Assembly: GCF_018476645.1 (NCBI RefSeq)
Contig: NZ_JAHCTB010000002.1
Location: forward strand, 434,001-498,000
From: Aequorivita echinoideorum
GTDB taxonomy: Bacteria; Bacteroidota; Bacteroidia; Flavobacteriales; Flavobacteriaceae
Reading direction: 5' to 3'
DNA: 64,000 nt
In this document: positions 1 to 9,050 of the stretch, one piece after another
Layout: each line of letters starts with the position of its first letter
Position numbering within the stretch: the first letter of the stretch is position 1
Position numbers and translations under genes: made by a program
The notes under the pieces: model-generated
What the model was told of the DNA's origin: nothing
Database searches by the model: none
What the model saw: the letters and a program-made list of their open reading frames with translations, nothing else

Positions 1-269
1 ATAAAAAAGTAACTGCTAAATACATAGAACCCAAGGTTGCTAAAACTTCTTATGATAGAAACTTACCGCCTTCATTTACAAAATCCACAACTTATTATTT
101 AGTTGAAAATGGTCGATTCTATGAACTTCCAAGTAAAGAATCAAAAATTCTAAAAGTGATGGATGGTAAGAAAAAAGAAATAAAAGAATACATGAAAAGG
201 AATGATTTAGATCTTGATGAGGAAAAAGATTTAATTAATGTAGTATCTTATTTCGATAGTCTTCAATAA
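1..269 (+). CDS. C-terminal fragment of an unrecognised protein
   Basis: The reading frame is open from the left edge (first full codon at 3) to TAA at 267-269 and gives 88 visible residues. The fragment is rich in Lys, Glu and Asp. Its middle reads TTYYLVENGRFYELPSKESK, followed by a charged segment (KVMDGKKKEIKEYMKRN) and the end SYFDSLQ. Nothing matches a family I know. The 'YYLVENGRFYEL' stretch resembles the C-terminal region of secreted Bacteroidetes proteins that precede a short amphipathic tail, but this is only an impression. It converges on tsaB with 2 nt between the stop codons and no hairpin. The start, signal peptide and length lie outside the window. Confidence 0.6.
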   Translation, partial: KKVTAKYIEPKVAKTSYDRNLPPSFTKSTTYYLVENGRFYELPSKESKILKVMDGKKKEIKEYMKRNDLDLDEEKDLINVVSYFDSLQ

Positions 270-271
270 AA

Positions 272-934
272 TTATTTTCCCAATACAAAGTCTTTCAGAT
301 AGTAAGGTTCAAAATATGCGACATCTACGGTGTCACTATTCTTATACATTGTTTCAGAAATAGAATCCATATCTTTTGCGGAAGGATATTTATTTTCCAA
401 AAAAACAGCGTTTTTGTGCGCGCAAATTTGTTTAAATTTTTTGGCGCCGTCCCCTAAAAAAATCACTTTCCCGGTATTCAAATATTCCAAATAAGAAGTT
501 TCTGAAAGAATTTCTGCTTTGGTTTCACGGATTAATTTCATTTCAGATGAAAATACACTAGTGTACACTTCCATTCTTCGGGCATCGAGCATAGGTATTA
601 CAATCCCACTCTCTGCTTTAGCTTGTATTGCCAAAATCTCTAATGTGGAAATTGCAAGTAACGGAATATCTAATGAAAAACAGAGACCCTTTGCCGCAGA
701 AACTCCTATTCGAAGTCCCGTATAAGAACCTGGGCCCTTTCCCACAGCAATTGCATCTAAATTACCAAAATCAACAGAAGCATCTTTTAAAACTTCTTCA
801 ATGAAAACGTGCAATTTTTCAGCGTGAGAATATTTTAAATCGTTGTTTTCCTTCCACGCAACGTTTTTCCCATCAATGGCTAACGCAACAGAGCAATTGG
901 TTGTTGAAGTTTCAAGTGAAAGAATGGTTGCCAT
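272..934 (-). CDS. tsaB: tRNA threonylcarbamoyladenosine biosynthesis protein TsaB
   Basis: TsaB is the scaffold partner of TsaD in the TsaBDE complex that makes t6A37 on ANN-decoding tRNAs in the cytoplasm. The 220-residue length fits the family. The N-terminal ASKHA fold begins ILSLETSTTNCSVAL, and the signature GKGPGSYTGLRIG lies near residues 64-76. As usual for TsaB, the TsaD metal-binding histidines are absent. The start codon overlaps the stop of the upstream adaptor gene (TAATG), so tsaB is the last, translationally coupled gene of an efflux operon. That placement is a known flavobacterial arrangement rather than a functional link. It converges with the truncated gene at the left edge. 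Confidence 0.95.
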   Translation of the reverse strand: MATILSLETSTTNCSVALAIDGKNVAWKENNDLKYSHAEKLHVFIEEVLKDASVDFGNLDAIAVGKGPGSYTGLRIGVSAAKGLCFSLDIPLLAISTLEILAIQAKAESGIVIPMLDARRMEVYTSVFSSEMKLIRETKAEILSETSYLEYLNTGKVIFLGDGAKKFKQICAHKNAVFLENKYPSAKDMDSISETMYKNSDTVDVAYFEPYYLKDFVLGK

Positions 935-2211
935 TACTCTTTTATATCATTTTGAGTATTGGTCGCTTGAACCTTGTCTCCCTGTTTTAAAGATTTTGTA
1001 ACAGTATTGTATGGACCGGTAATAACGGTTTCACCCTCTTTTAAGCCAGAAATTATTTCAATGTTTGAGTCGTCCTGAATTCCTGTTTTTACTACCCTAA
1101 GTTGTGCCATTTCACCATCTTTTACGTAGACCGCCTCAAACTTTTCAGCTGTTGTGGCAGAAGTCTGCGCCCCATAGGTTTTTTTAGAATCTGTAGTGTC
1201 GGTTTTAATTACAATTGAACTGATGGGAACTCCAATAACATCCTTTCGCTTATTGGTTATGATATCCACGGTCGCCGTCATTCCTGGGCGAAAGGGCGAA
1301 AAACTTTCAGGTTTACCTTCGGTTAAATCTTTATAGGATTCTGGCAGAATACGCACTTTTACTTTGAAGTTGGTAACTTGGTCTGCGGTCAATGCACTTT
1401 CGGCACTATTCGCAATTTCCGTGACAACTCCTTTGAATTCACGTTTCAAATAAGCATCAACCTCAACGATGGTGCTGTCTCCCAAGGAAACTTTCACAAT
1501 ATCATTTTCATTCACATCAACTTCGACTTCCATATTTTGGAGGTTCGCAACGCGTATGATTTCCGTCCCTGCCATTTGTGCGGTCCCCACAACCCGCTCC
1601 CCTTTTTCTACGGAAAGTTTTGAAATTGTGCCAGACATAGGTGCGTAAATTGTGGTCCGGGAGAGATTATCAACAGATTGTTTTACGTTTGCCGAAGCAC
1701 TTTGCACATTGTAGTATGCAGCCTGGACGTTGGCCTGCGCCATTTCGTAATCGGCGACAGAATTATCCCATTCCGATTTTGAAATTACGCCTTTTTCAAA
1801 AAGTGCCTTGTTTCTGTCATAATTCAGTTTTGCGTTTTTTTCACTTGCCTGCGCTTGCGATAACTGTGCTTTCACATTTTGAAGACCCGCTTGGGATTGA
1901 CTCACTGCCGCTTGGATTAAATCTGGATTTATGCGTACTAACAAATCGCCTTTTTCAACGGTTTGTCCTTCGGCAACGGCAAGTTCAATAATTTCTCCAG
2001 AAACTTCAGATGATAGGGCCACCTCTATTTCTGGTTGAATTTTTCCGGTCGCCGCCACGGTTTCAATGATATCAATGGGTTGAATTTCAGAAATTTCTAC
2101 GTCTTTAAAATCGCCACTCTTTCCAAACCAGCCAGCTTTTTTCCCTACAATGAGAAGTATCACCAGTACCACCGCACTTCCTATTATCCAATAAAGTGTT
2201 TTTTTCTTCAT
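934..2211 (-). CDS. Efflux periplasmic adaptor subunit (HlyD/MacA type), second copy
   Basis: This is a membrane-fusion protein of 425 residues linking an inner-membrane transporter to TolC. One N-terminal anchor helix spans about residues 5-24. It is followed by a lipoyl-like half motif (SGEIIELAVAEGQTVEKGD), a coiled-coil hairpin (about 105-185, Gln/Ala/Lys rich), the second lipoyl half (TIYAPMSGTISKLSVEKGE), a beta-barrel and a C-terminal membrane-proximal domain ending in SGLKEGETVITGP. It lies 2 nt downstream of the TolC gene and overlaps tsaB. It is paralogous to the adaptor at 3714-4883, so the operon encodes two adaptors for one TolC. They may form a mixed hexamer or serve different conditions; this is inference. 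Confidence 0.9.
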   Translation of the reverse strand: MKKKTLYWIIGSAVVLVILLIVGKKAGWFGKSGDFKDVEISEIQPIDIIETVAATGKIQPEIEVALSSEVSGEIIELAVAEGQTVEKGDLLVRINPDLIQAAVSQSQAGLQNVKAQLSQAQASEKNAKLNYDRNKALFEKGVISKSEWDNSVADYEMAQANVQAAYYNVQSASANVKQSVDNLSRTTIYAPMSGTISKLSVEKGERVVGTAQMAGTEIIRVANLQNMEVEVDVNENDIVKVSLGDSTIVEVDAYLKREFKGVVTEIANSAESALTADQVTNFKVKVRILPESYKDLTEGKPESFSPFRPGMTATVDIITNKRKDVIGVPISSIVIKTDTTDSKKTYGAQTSATTAEKFEAVYVKDGEMAQLRVVKTGIQDDSNIEIISGLKEGETVITGPYNTVTKSLKQGDKVQATNTQNDIKE

Positions 2212-2213
2212 AC

Positions 2214-3650
2214 TTAAAACTTTAATTCCGTTGCAGGTATACCAAAATATAGTTCCAATACTTTTATTTTGAAAATATAATCATATTTTGCTCTAAGCGC
2301 TTCACTCTGGGCGTTTTCCAATCTAAATTTCGCTTGGCTGAAATCGAATGAATTCAAAAGTCCCACATCAAAACGATCGGTAGAATATTGATATGCCTGC
2401 TCCTGAGCTTCAACGGCAACCATTGCAGCCTCATACGCTTTGCGAGCACCCACAACATCCGTATAGGCTTGATAAACGTTAGATTCCAACTCCAATTCCG
2501 CTTGCTCTTTTTCGAATTCAGCTCGCTTAACATTGATTTTGTTGCGCTGTACACTAGCTCGTGTTGAAAACCCATTTAATACCGGAATATTTAGTTGAAG
2601 TCCGTAGGAAATTCCATCATTCAAATAAAGTTGATCAAAAAATGGAGTTGGTGGTGCGGTAACGAGGCCAAAATTGGGGGCGACAACCGTCTGCCCGGTG
2701 GCCTCAACCTGCCCAATAACTTGTGTGGGCTGGTCTGGATCCACGCCGCCCTGCAAAATTCTGTCTGCACCAGATTCACGCGTATTGTAATTCAAAAAAC
2801 CTGATAATGTGGGATAGTAATTACTACGTGAAATTTGCACATCCTTTTCCGCGAGGTCTATATTTGCATTCGCAATTTTAATTTCTTGGCGTTCTTCCTT
2901 TGCCTTGGCAATTATTTGCTCGGGGCTATTATTTGTGATATCGCTCAAGGGGGCATCATAGGAAGTTTCAGCGATGTCAAAATTTTCATAATCTTTTATA
3001 AGAAGAATTTGAGCCAAATTAATCAATGAAATACGGATGGTATTTTCGGCCACCACAATGCGCTGTTCCTCATTTGCTGATGTAGATTGAATCTCCAGCA
3101 AATCACCACGCGGTATGGATCCTGCATCTACCAATTGGTTAGATCTCTCCAACTGTTCCAACGTAATTTGATGCTGGGCCTTAATGACATTTAGATTTTC
3201 TTTGTTGAACAAAATTTCCAAATAGGCATTGGCTACAAATAGAGCCGTGTTATCTTTAATCTGATCAAGATTATATTGTGCGGCAAGCCTTGAAAGTTTA
3301 GCCCTTTGTGCTTGGCGTAGATTATTCAAACCATTAAAAATTGTGATTCCCAAAGTTGCGTTTGCTGAAAAATTTCGAGTAGTCTGGTTTTGAAGCACTC
3401 CAGTAGTAACGTTCTGCGTAAGACCCGTATTCCAAGAATTTACACCTGAGATGTTGAAAGCTGGCAGATAATTACCGAACGCCGTAAGCTTATCTATTTC
3501 GGCGAGTTCGAGATCCAATTGCGCTTGTTTTACTGATATGTTTTCTTCAAGCGCTCTGGTAACTGCTTCTTCCAAAGTCCACAGTTTGTCCTGCGCTGTT
3601 ACAGAAAATCCTATCGTAAGGAAAAAGAATAAAATTGATAGCTTTTTCAT
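2214..3650 (-). CDS. TolC family outer-membrane efflux protein
   Basis: This 478-residue protein begins with a clear Sec signal peptide (MKKLSILFFFLTIGFSVTAQ, cut after the AQ typical of Bacteroidetes). It contains two OEP repeats with long amphipathic helices rich in Gln, Ala, Glu and Asn. The first repeat begins WTLEEAVTRALEENISVKQA; the second is near residues 340-460 (ISYGLQLNIPVLNGFSTRAS). It forms the trimeric outer-membrane duct of the tripartite pump. It sits between the two adaptor genes, 63 nt after the upstream one and 2 nt before the next. The substrate cannot be deduced. MacAB-type pumps in Bacteroidetes export peptides, lipids or antibiotics. Confidence 0.93.
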   Translation of the reverse strand: MKKLSILFFFLTIGFSVTAQDKLWTLEEAVTRALEENISVKQAQLDLELAEIDKLTAFGNYLPAFNISGVNSWNTGLTQNVTTGVLQNQTTRNFSANATLGITIFNGLNNLRQAQRAKLSRLAAQYNLDQIKDNTALFVANAYLEILFNKENLNVIKAQHQITLEQLERSNQLVDAGSIPRGDLLEIQSTSANEEQRIVVAENTIRISLINLAQILLIKDYENFDIAETSYDAPLSDITNNSPEQIIAKAKEERQEIKIANANIDLAEKDVQISRSNYYPTLSGFLNYNTRESGADRILQGGVDPDQPTQVIGQVEATGQTVVAPNFGLVTAPPTPFFDQLYLNDGISYGLQLNIPVLNGFSTRASVQRNKINVKRAEFEKEQAELELESNVYQAYTDVVGARKAYEAAMVAVEAQEQAYQYSTDRFDVGLLNSFDFSQAKFRLENAQSEALRAKYDYIFKIKVLELYFGIPATELKF

Positions 3651-3713
3651 AGGTTGTTTGTTGCTGAATATGTCTTGAATTCTTAAAATCTGTTACACTA
3701 AATTTGAAATTAT

Positions 3714-4883
3714 CTAGCCTTGACCACCTGCTGTGGGCATCGCAGGTTTTATTTGGTTCCAAACTTTTATCTTATCATCCTGGGAAATACCGTTTTTCAC
3801 TTCCACGTCTATCCCATCGCTTACTCCAAGTTCTACATCCCTTCTTTCAAATTGCTGATCTCCCACCATTACCTCAACAAAAGGTTTTTGTGTTTTGTCA
3901 TCATACTGTACAAGTGCTTCTTTTATAGTGAGTACATCTTCGGCCTTTGCTAAAATAATGGATGCGTTCGCACTCAATCCAGCACGTATGAAGGTTGTGG
4001 AATCCAAATTCTTCAATGTACCTTTTATTTCAAATTGAATTGCGCCATTTTCGCTCAATCCCTTTGGCGCTATATAATCCAAAACGGCATCAAATGTTTG
4101 GTTTTGAACTGCACCCACGGTAATTTCCAGCGGCAGGCCTTCCTTAATTTTTCCTACTTCACTTTCATCCACTTTTCCTTCAAAAATCATTCTATCAACA
4201 TCTGCCATTGTAGCGATTGTGGTACCGTCATTAAAATTATTGGCCTCAATTACTTGATTACCCGTTTTTACAGGAACGTCCAAAACCATCCCCGAAACCG
4301 TTGCACGGATTTCAGTATTGGCAGATGCCCCAAGGCCGCTGGTGGTACCCGTTTTTACGATATCGTAATTTTGGTTGGCCGCACGTAACCCCACTTCCTG
4401 TTGCTTCAGGGTTTGTTGCGCTTGGTCAAAAGCAAGTTGTGCATTGTCAAATTCATTGGCAGAAATAACCCCTTTTTCAAAAAGCGCCTTTTGTCTTTCA
4501 TAAATACTTTTCTGGTTTGCAAATGCCAAACGTGCCGTTTCCACTTGCGTGCGTACGCTTGTGATATTGTTTTGCGCATTGTTCAACGAAGAAACATTGG
4601 GAACTACTTTCACTTTGGCAATCAAATCGCCCGCTTTTATGGTTTGGCCGGCTTCCACAAAAATTTCATCAATAATTCCTGAAATATTTGGTTTAATGAG
4701 AACTTCTTCTTTTGGTACAATACTACCAGTGGCTACTGTCTTTTTTACAATTGTTCCCATTGTGGGTTTCTCTGTAGTGTAGACAACGGGGCTCTCCATA
4801 TTTTTTGAATACAGCCAAAACATGGCAACGGCAAAAAACACTACAATTGTAGTAAGTATGATAATGGTTTTCGTTCTTTTCAT
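3714..4883 (-). CDS. Efflux periplasmic adaptor subunit (HlyD/MacA type), first copy
   Basis: Adaptor of 389 residues with an N-terminal anchor helix (about residues 5-25). The first lipoyl half reads SGIIDEIFVEAGQTIKAGD, followed by a coiled-coil hairpin containing YERQKALFEKGVISANEFD, then the second lipoyl half (ATVSGMVLDVPVKTGNQVIE), a barrel and a C-terminal domain. The last visible part is Pro/Gly rich (KPAMPTAGGQG). It follows the permease pair by 30 nt and precedes tolC. The coiled-coil motif LFEKGVIS is shared almost exactly with the second adaptor, which indicates a duplication followed by divergence. Confidence 0.9.
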   Translation of the reverse strand: MKRTKTIIILTTIVVFFAVAMFWLYSKNMESPVVYTTEKPTMGTIVKKTVATGSIVPKEEVLIKPNISGIIDEIFVEAGQTIKAGDLIAKVKVVPNVSSLNNAQNNITSVRTQVETARLAFANQKSIYERQKALFEKGVISANEFDNAQLAFDQAQQTLKQQEVGLRAANQNYDIVKTGTTSGLGASANTEIRATVSGMVLDVPVKTGNQVIEANNFNDGTTIATMADVDRMIFEGKVDESEVGKIKEGLPLEITVGAVQNQTFDAVLDYIAPKGLSENGAIQFEIKGTLKNLDSTTFIRAGLSANASIILAKAEDVLTIKEALVQYDDKTQKPFVEVMVGDQQFERRDVELGVSDGIDVEVKNGISQDDKIKVWNQIKPAMPTAGGQG

Positions 4884-4913
4884 TTTATTGAAATATTCGG
4901 TTTTCGGTTATTT

Positions 4914-6200
4914 TTATTCGGTTCGTAAAGCTTCAACAGGCTTAATTTTGATTGCGTTCTGTGCGGGAATTAATCCAGCCAACAATCCTGATACTATTAA
5001 AATTAGAAGGGCAATCACCACTACACCAATATTTACGGATGGGTTGATAAACATCATCTCACTGGTATCCATCGTGCTCAATTGATAATTTACGGCAGCC
5101 AATATTAAGGTGGCAAAAATAATTCCCGCCATGCCGGAGATAATGGTAAGAAATACGGATTCCAACAAAATTTGGGAACGAATTTCCCAGGGTGTTGCGC
5201 CCAAAGCACGCCGGATTCCTATCTCCTTTGTTCTTTCCTTAACCACGATGAGCATTATATTGCTGATACCGATTACGCCAGAAAGCAATACCAAAATACC
5301 TACGAAAAAGGCAACAAAATTCAACGCCGTGAATAGTCCATTGATTTTACTGAATTCTTGATACAAATCGAAATTACCAATGGCCCGATCATCATCTGGG
5401 TGGATGCTGTGTCGTGTTTTAATTTCATCGAACACCTGCTGTTTTAACTCTGTAATTGAAAACCCGTCCTTCGCGGTAATGGCCATCCAACCCACAATAT
5501 CTGCCATATTGAAAGCCTGAGAAAAGGAAGTAAAAGGGACATAAATTTCCTTTTGCATTTCCTCGGGATCCCCATTTTGACCCGTTTTTTTATAGGTGCC
5601 AATGACCATAAAATTCACTCCGTTTATTTTTATGTAGGAGCCTATTACCTCTTCCCCGGGATCATAAAGAGTACTCACCACGCCACTCCCTATGATGGCA
5701 ACTTTTCGCTTTTCATTAATATCTGAATAATTGATAAACCTGCCTGAGGTTATATCCATGGGCTGTTGCTCAATAATTTCAGGATAATCGCCATAAACAT
5801 TGAAGGCGCCGGTTTGCAACCCACGCACTACGTTATTGCTTCCACGGAAACCACCCAATTGATTGCGTGGAGACACAAACCGAAGCCCAGGAACATTTTG
5901 CTTAATAGCGGCAACATCATCCGTTTTAAAATTATATCGTCTTCCTTTTGGCAATCCTTTGTATGGCTGCGAGGCGGTTTGGGACCACATAAACATGGAG
6001 TTGGTAGCCATACCGCTGAAACCCTGCTTTATACCATTCTCCAGACCATTACCAGCTGCAAGTAATATTACAAGAATGAAAATTCCCCAAAGAACGCCAA
6101 AAGCCGTCATTACCGTTCTAAACCAATTGCTGCTTAGAGCTTCGATTATTTCTGACCAACTATCTCTACTGAAAAGTTTACTCATCACGAAGCGCTTCAA
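4914..6200 (-). CDS. MacB-like ABC transporter permease (FtsX family), second of a pair
   Basis: A 428-residue permease with one N-terminal transmembrane helix (about residues 32-52, ILVILLAAGNGLENG at its end), a large periplasmic MacB_PCD domain, and three C-terminal helices forming the FtsX domain. The family's coupling motif is present: NIMLIVVKERTKEIGIRRAL. Unlike Escherichia coli MacB it carries no ATPase domain; that is a separate gene at 7415-8122. It overlaps the preceding permease by 23 nt. MacB-type transporters do not move substrate through the membrane. They act as mechanotransducers that push periplasmic substrate through TolC. Confidence 0.92.
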   Translation of the reverse strand: MKRFVMSKLFSRDSWSEIIEALSSNWFRTVMTAFGVLWGIFILVILLAAGNGLENGIKQGFSGMATNSMFMWSQTASQPYKGLPKGRRYNFKTDDVAAIKQNVPGLRFVSPRNQLGGFRGSNNVVRGLQTGAFNVYGDYPEIIEQQPMDITSGRFINYSDINEKRKVAIIGSGVVSTLYDPGEEVIGSYIKINGVNFMVIGTYKKTGQNGDPEEMQKEIYVPFTSFSQAFNMADIVGWMAITAKDGFSITELKQQVFDEIKTRHSIHPDDDRAIGNFDLYQEFSKINGLFTALNFVAFFVGILVLLSGVIGISNIMLIVVKERTKEIGIRRALGATPWEIRSQILLESVFLTIISGMAGIIFATLILAAVNYQLSTMDTSEMMFINPSVNIGVVVIALLILIVSGLLAGLIPAQNAIKIKPVEALRTE

Positions 6201-7440
6201 TAGGTTTTATATTCGCTGCCCGATATGCTGGGAAAAATCCTGCGGCTGCACCTGCCACAATCAAAATAATCACTGTTGTTATGGCTACCGAAAAATCCAC
6301 GGAAGGATTTCTTATAAAATCCATTTCAATGTAAGGACCAACAATTTCCAAAAGAAATAAACTAAAAATGAGGCCGAAAAACCCTGCGATTGCAGTAACG
6401 AATATTGACTCGTGCAAAATCATCCCGATTATGGACCACGGCTGGGCGCCAATGGCTTTACGCACACCTATTTCCTTGGTTCTCTCCTTTACAATGATGA
6501 GCATAATATTGCTTACGCCCACAACTCCAGCAATTATGGTACAAATACCCACACCCCAAAAAAACATGCGGATCATCGTATCGAGGTCGTAAAATCTTTT
6601 GGCGTGTTCCAGTGTATTGTTCACATTTACGGCCCTTTCATCTAAGGGTGAAATGGTATGCTTGACTTTTAAATCTGCTTCCAATTGTTCTGAAAATGCC
6701 GTTGAAGCGGCTAAAGCCTTTTCAAAATTATCTTCCTTCCCCAAAGTAAATGCCAGTGAACGCAGTTTGTCCCCAGCATTAAAAACCCTTTGTGCAGTGG
6801 TAAGCGGAATAAAAATTCGGGTTTCCTCCCGCTCCCCACCAGGATCTGTGTAAACTCCAACTACCTTAAATTTTATTCCGGTCAGTTCTACGTATTCGCC
6901 AATCGGGTTTTTTCCTTTGAAAAGGTCGAGATTTACCCGATTTCCCAATACCGCGACTTTTTCGAAATTATTTAGATCGCCCTGATTTATATACCTTCCG
7001 GCAGTTAAGGTCTCATTTTCCAGAAATTGATAATCGCCCCGCACGCCCTCAATTCTATAACTCCCATTTTCGTTTCCGTACGTGGTTAAAACGCCCCACA
7101 TGCTATATACACCAGATTTCAATTCTAGTTTATCCTGGTTTTTTGCAACTGCCATTTCATAGTCGCGGTTATCCATTTCAATATTTCGGCCAGGGTTCAA
7201 ACCTTTGTACCCTACCGAAGTTATCCCGGTCCATACGCTTATTCGATTGGTAGCATCGTTTTCAAATTCTTTAGCAATTCCGTTTTGCATGCCCTGGCCT
7301 ATAGCGAGGAGAATTACCAAAATAAAAATACCGGAAGCTACGGAAAGACCGGTGAGAAAGGTACGCAGCTTATTCTTCCTTATGGTCTCAAAAATTTCTT
7401 GCCAGCGTTCAATATTAAACATTTGCCGCAGATTTTGCAC
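6178..7440 (-). CDS. MacB-like ABC transporter permease (FtsX family), first of a pair
   Basis: A 420-residue permease with the same architecture as its neighbour: N-terminal helix (ILVILLAIGQGMQNG), periplasmic MacB_PCD domain, and three C-terminal helices with NIMLIIVKERTKEIGVRKAI. The two are clearly diverged paralogues in one operon, which suggests a heterodimeric permease served by a single ATPase. It overlaps the ATPase gene by 26 nt and the next permease by 23 nt, so the three proteins are probably made in fixed ratio. Confidence 0.92.
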   Translation of the reverse strand: MQNLRQMFNIERWQEIFETIRKNKLRTFLTGLSVASGIFILVILLAIGQGMQNGIAKEFENDATNRISVWTGITSVGYKGLNPGRNIEMDNRDYEMAVAKNQDKLELKSGVYSMWGVLTTYGNENGSYRIEGVRGDYQFLENETLTAGRYINQGDLNNFEKVAVLGNRVNLDLFKGKNPIGEYVELTGIKFKVVGVYTDPGGEREETRIFIPLTTAQRVFNAGDKLRSLAFTLGKEDNFEKALAASTAFSEQLEADLKVKHTISPLDERAVNVNNTLEHAKRFYDLDTMIRMFFWGVGICTIIAGVVGVSNIMLIIVKERTKEIGVRKAIGAQPWSIIGMILHESIFVTAIAGFFGLIFSLFLLEIVGPYIEMDFIRNPSVDFSVAITTVIILIVAGAAAGFFPAYRAANIKPIEALRDE

Positions 7441-8122
7441 GTACCTGTTTTACGGTAGAATCGTCTATTATCAATCCATCCTTAAGGTTAACAATGCGTT
7501 TGGTCATATGCGCTATATCATCTTCGTGTGTTACTATCAAAATGGTTTTCCCTTCATCGTTAATGCCCTGAATGAGTTCCATAACTTCATAGGAAGTTTT
7601 GGTGTCCAAAGCTCCTGTGGGCTCATCGGCTAGAAGTACTTTGGGATCGCTTGCTAGCGCGCGAGCAATGGCAACGCGCTGCTTTTGCCCCCCGGAAAGT
7701 TCATTGGGAAGATGTGAAGCCCAGTCTGCAAGCCCTACTTTTTCCAAGTAGTGCATTGCTTTTTCATTTCGAATATTTCGTTTTACGCCTTGATAATACA
7801 ACGGCATGGAAACATTATCCAGTGCAGATTTATAATTGATAAGGTTGAAGGACTGAAAAATGAAGCCCAAAAATTTGTTTCGGTAGCGGGCGGCAACGCG
7901 TTCATTTAAATTCTTGATCAACGTCCCATCCAGATTGTAAGCGCCCTCATCAGCTTCATCAAGGATTCCCAAAATATTCAGTAGCGTGGATTTTCCGGAA
8001 CCGGAAGAGCCCATGATTGAAACCATCTCTCCTTCGGAAACCGTGAAATTGATTCCTTTCAAAACATGGAGCGAATTTTTTCCCATGTGATAGGATTTAT
8101 GGAGATTTTTGATTTCTATCAT
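7415..8122 (-). CDS. ABC transporter ATP-binding protein (MacB/LolD type)
   Basis: A cytoplasmic ATPase of 235 residues driving the two FtsX-type permeases. Walker A is GSSGSGKST (residues 38-46), the Q-loop is in [11 protein letters not shown], the signature is [15 protein letters not shown], Walker B is [12 protein letters not shown] and the switch histidine is in IVTHEDD. All catalytic residues are intact. It is the first gene of the efflux operon. The 156 nt upstream contain no perfect TAnnTTTG promoter, so I cannot place the transcription start. Confidence 0.95.
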   Translation of the reverse strand: MIEIKNLHKSYHMGKNSLHVLKGINFTVSEGEMVSIMGSSGSGKSTLLNILGILDEADEGAYNLDGTLIKNLNERVAARYRNKFLGFIFQSFNLINYKSALDNVSMPLYYQGVKRNIRNEKAMHYLEKVGLADWASHLPNELSGGQKQRVAIARALASDPKVLLADEPTGALDTKTSYEVMELIQGINDEGKTILIVTHEDDIAHMTKRIVNLKDGLIIDDSTVKQVRAKSAANV

Positions 8123-8278
8123 TTTGAAAAATTGAAATTCAGTTGAATACTGTGAATATTTGTGCCTTTAAGGTTTTCAAAATTTTCTATTTAGATAAAA
8201 CTTTTTAAAAACCTTTTTTATATGACTGGACTGAAAAGAAATTGTTACAACAAATATCCGGAAATGTTGAATTGAATT

Positions 8279-8515
8279 TTATGAAGCTTTCTCTGTCCTT
8301 GCCTTTTTTCTATTCCTATAAATGGCGTACCCCACAGCGCCAATTAAAAGATATGGGAAAATCATGAGGTACATAATTCCGTTGTTTATTCCCTTTGCTG
8401 CGTGACCGCCATCTTCGTTTTCCAAAACTGCCCGGCACATGGCACATTGCGCCTCGGCGGGAACACTGAAGAGAAAAATTCCGCAGAAAATCAGAAAAAA
8501 AAATTTATAATTCAT
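8279..8515 (-). CDS. Small CxxC-containing membrane protein of the oxidase-assembly cluster
   Basis: A 78-residue protein with a signal peptide ending PAEAQ. It is followed at once by CAMCRAVLENE, a short linker, one transmembrane helix (about residues 48-66) and a basic tail (RNRKKARTEKAS). The mature protein would start near the CAMC pair and be held by its C-terminal helix with the cysteines on the periplasmic side. CAMCR is not a haem-binding CxxCH. It lies 6 nt after the DUF420 gene and is last in the SCO operon. I know no assigned function. A role in copper or thiol handling for the oxidase is a guess from the motif and location. Confidence 0.8.
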   Translation of the reverse strand: MNYKFFFLIFCGIFLFSVPAEAQCAMCRAVLENEDGGHAAKGINNGIMYLMIFPYLLIGAVGYAIYRNRKKARTEKAS

Positions 8516-8521
8516 AACAAC

Positions 8522-9049
8522 TTAATAATAAGGGGAAATCATAAAATAAACAATTACACCGGTTATGGCCACGTAAAGCCAAATGGGATATGTAATTCTC
8601 GCAATTTTTCTGTGCTTATAAAATTGCCCCGAAATAGCCCTAACATACGTTATGAGCACAAATGGAATAACGGTAATGGAAAGTAAAATGTGCGTTAGGA
8701 GTATAAAATAATACACATATTTTAGGATTCCCTCGCCACCGTATGGCGTACTGTCTGAAGTCATATGGTAGGCCACGTACATCACTAAAAATAGGACGGA
8801 CAGTATAATTGCAGTTTTCATTAGCTTTTCGTGGGTAGCACGGTTTCCTTTTTTTATTTGGTAGACTGCTGCGATCAAAATTATTGCGGTGAGGCCATTA
8901 ATACCGGCGTAGATAGGAGGCAAAAAGCCAAGACGCTCAACCCCGGGAATACGAACCGTAAAAAGCACTGCCACGGCAACCGGAATGGCAATAGATAAAA
9001 TCCAAATCCAGATATTATATTTTTTGTTGGTATTTATTGATGTTTCCAT
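8522..9049 (-). CDS. DUF420 domain membrane protein
   Basis: A 175-residue integral membrane protein with five predicted helices and conserved-looking histidines at ATHEKL, VAYHMTS and LTHILLS. This matches DUF420 (YozB-like) proteins, which accompany SCO and CtaA/CtaB genes in many Gram-positive and Bacteroidetes genomes and are thought to help assemble haem-copper oxidase. It is 1 nt downstream of the SCO gene, so the two are probably translated together. Its biochemical role is not established. Confidence 0.85.
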   Translation of the reverse strand: METSINTNKKYNIWIWILSIAIPVAVAVLFTVRIPGVERLGFLPPIYAGINGLTAIILIAAVYQIKKGNRATHEKLMKTAIILSVLFLVMYVAYHMTSDSTPYGGEGILKYVYYFILLTHILLSITVIPFVLITYVRAISGQFYKHRKIARITYPIWLYVAITGVIVYFMISPYY

Positions 9050-9050
9050 A

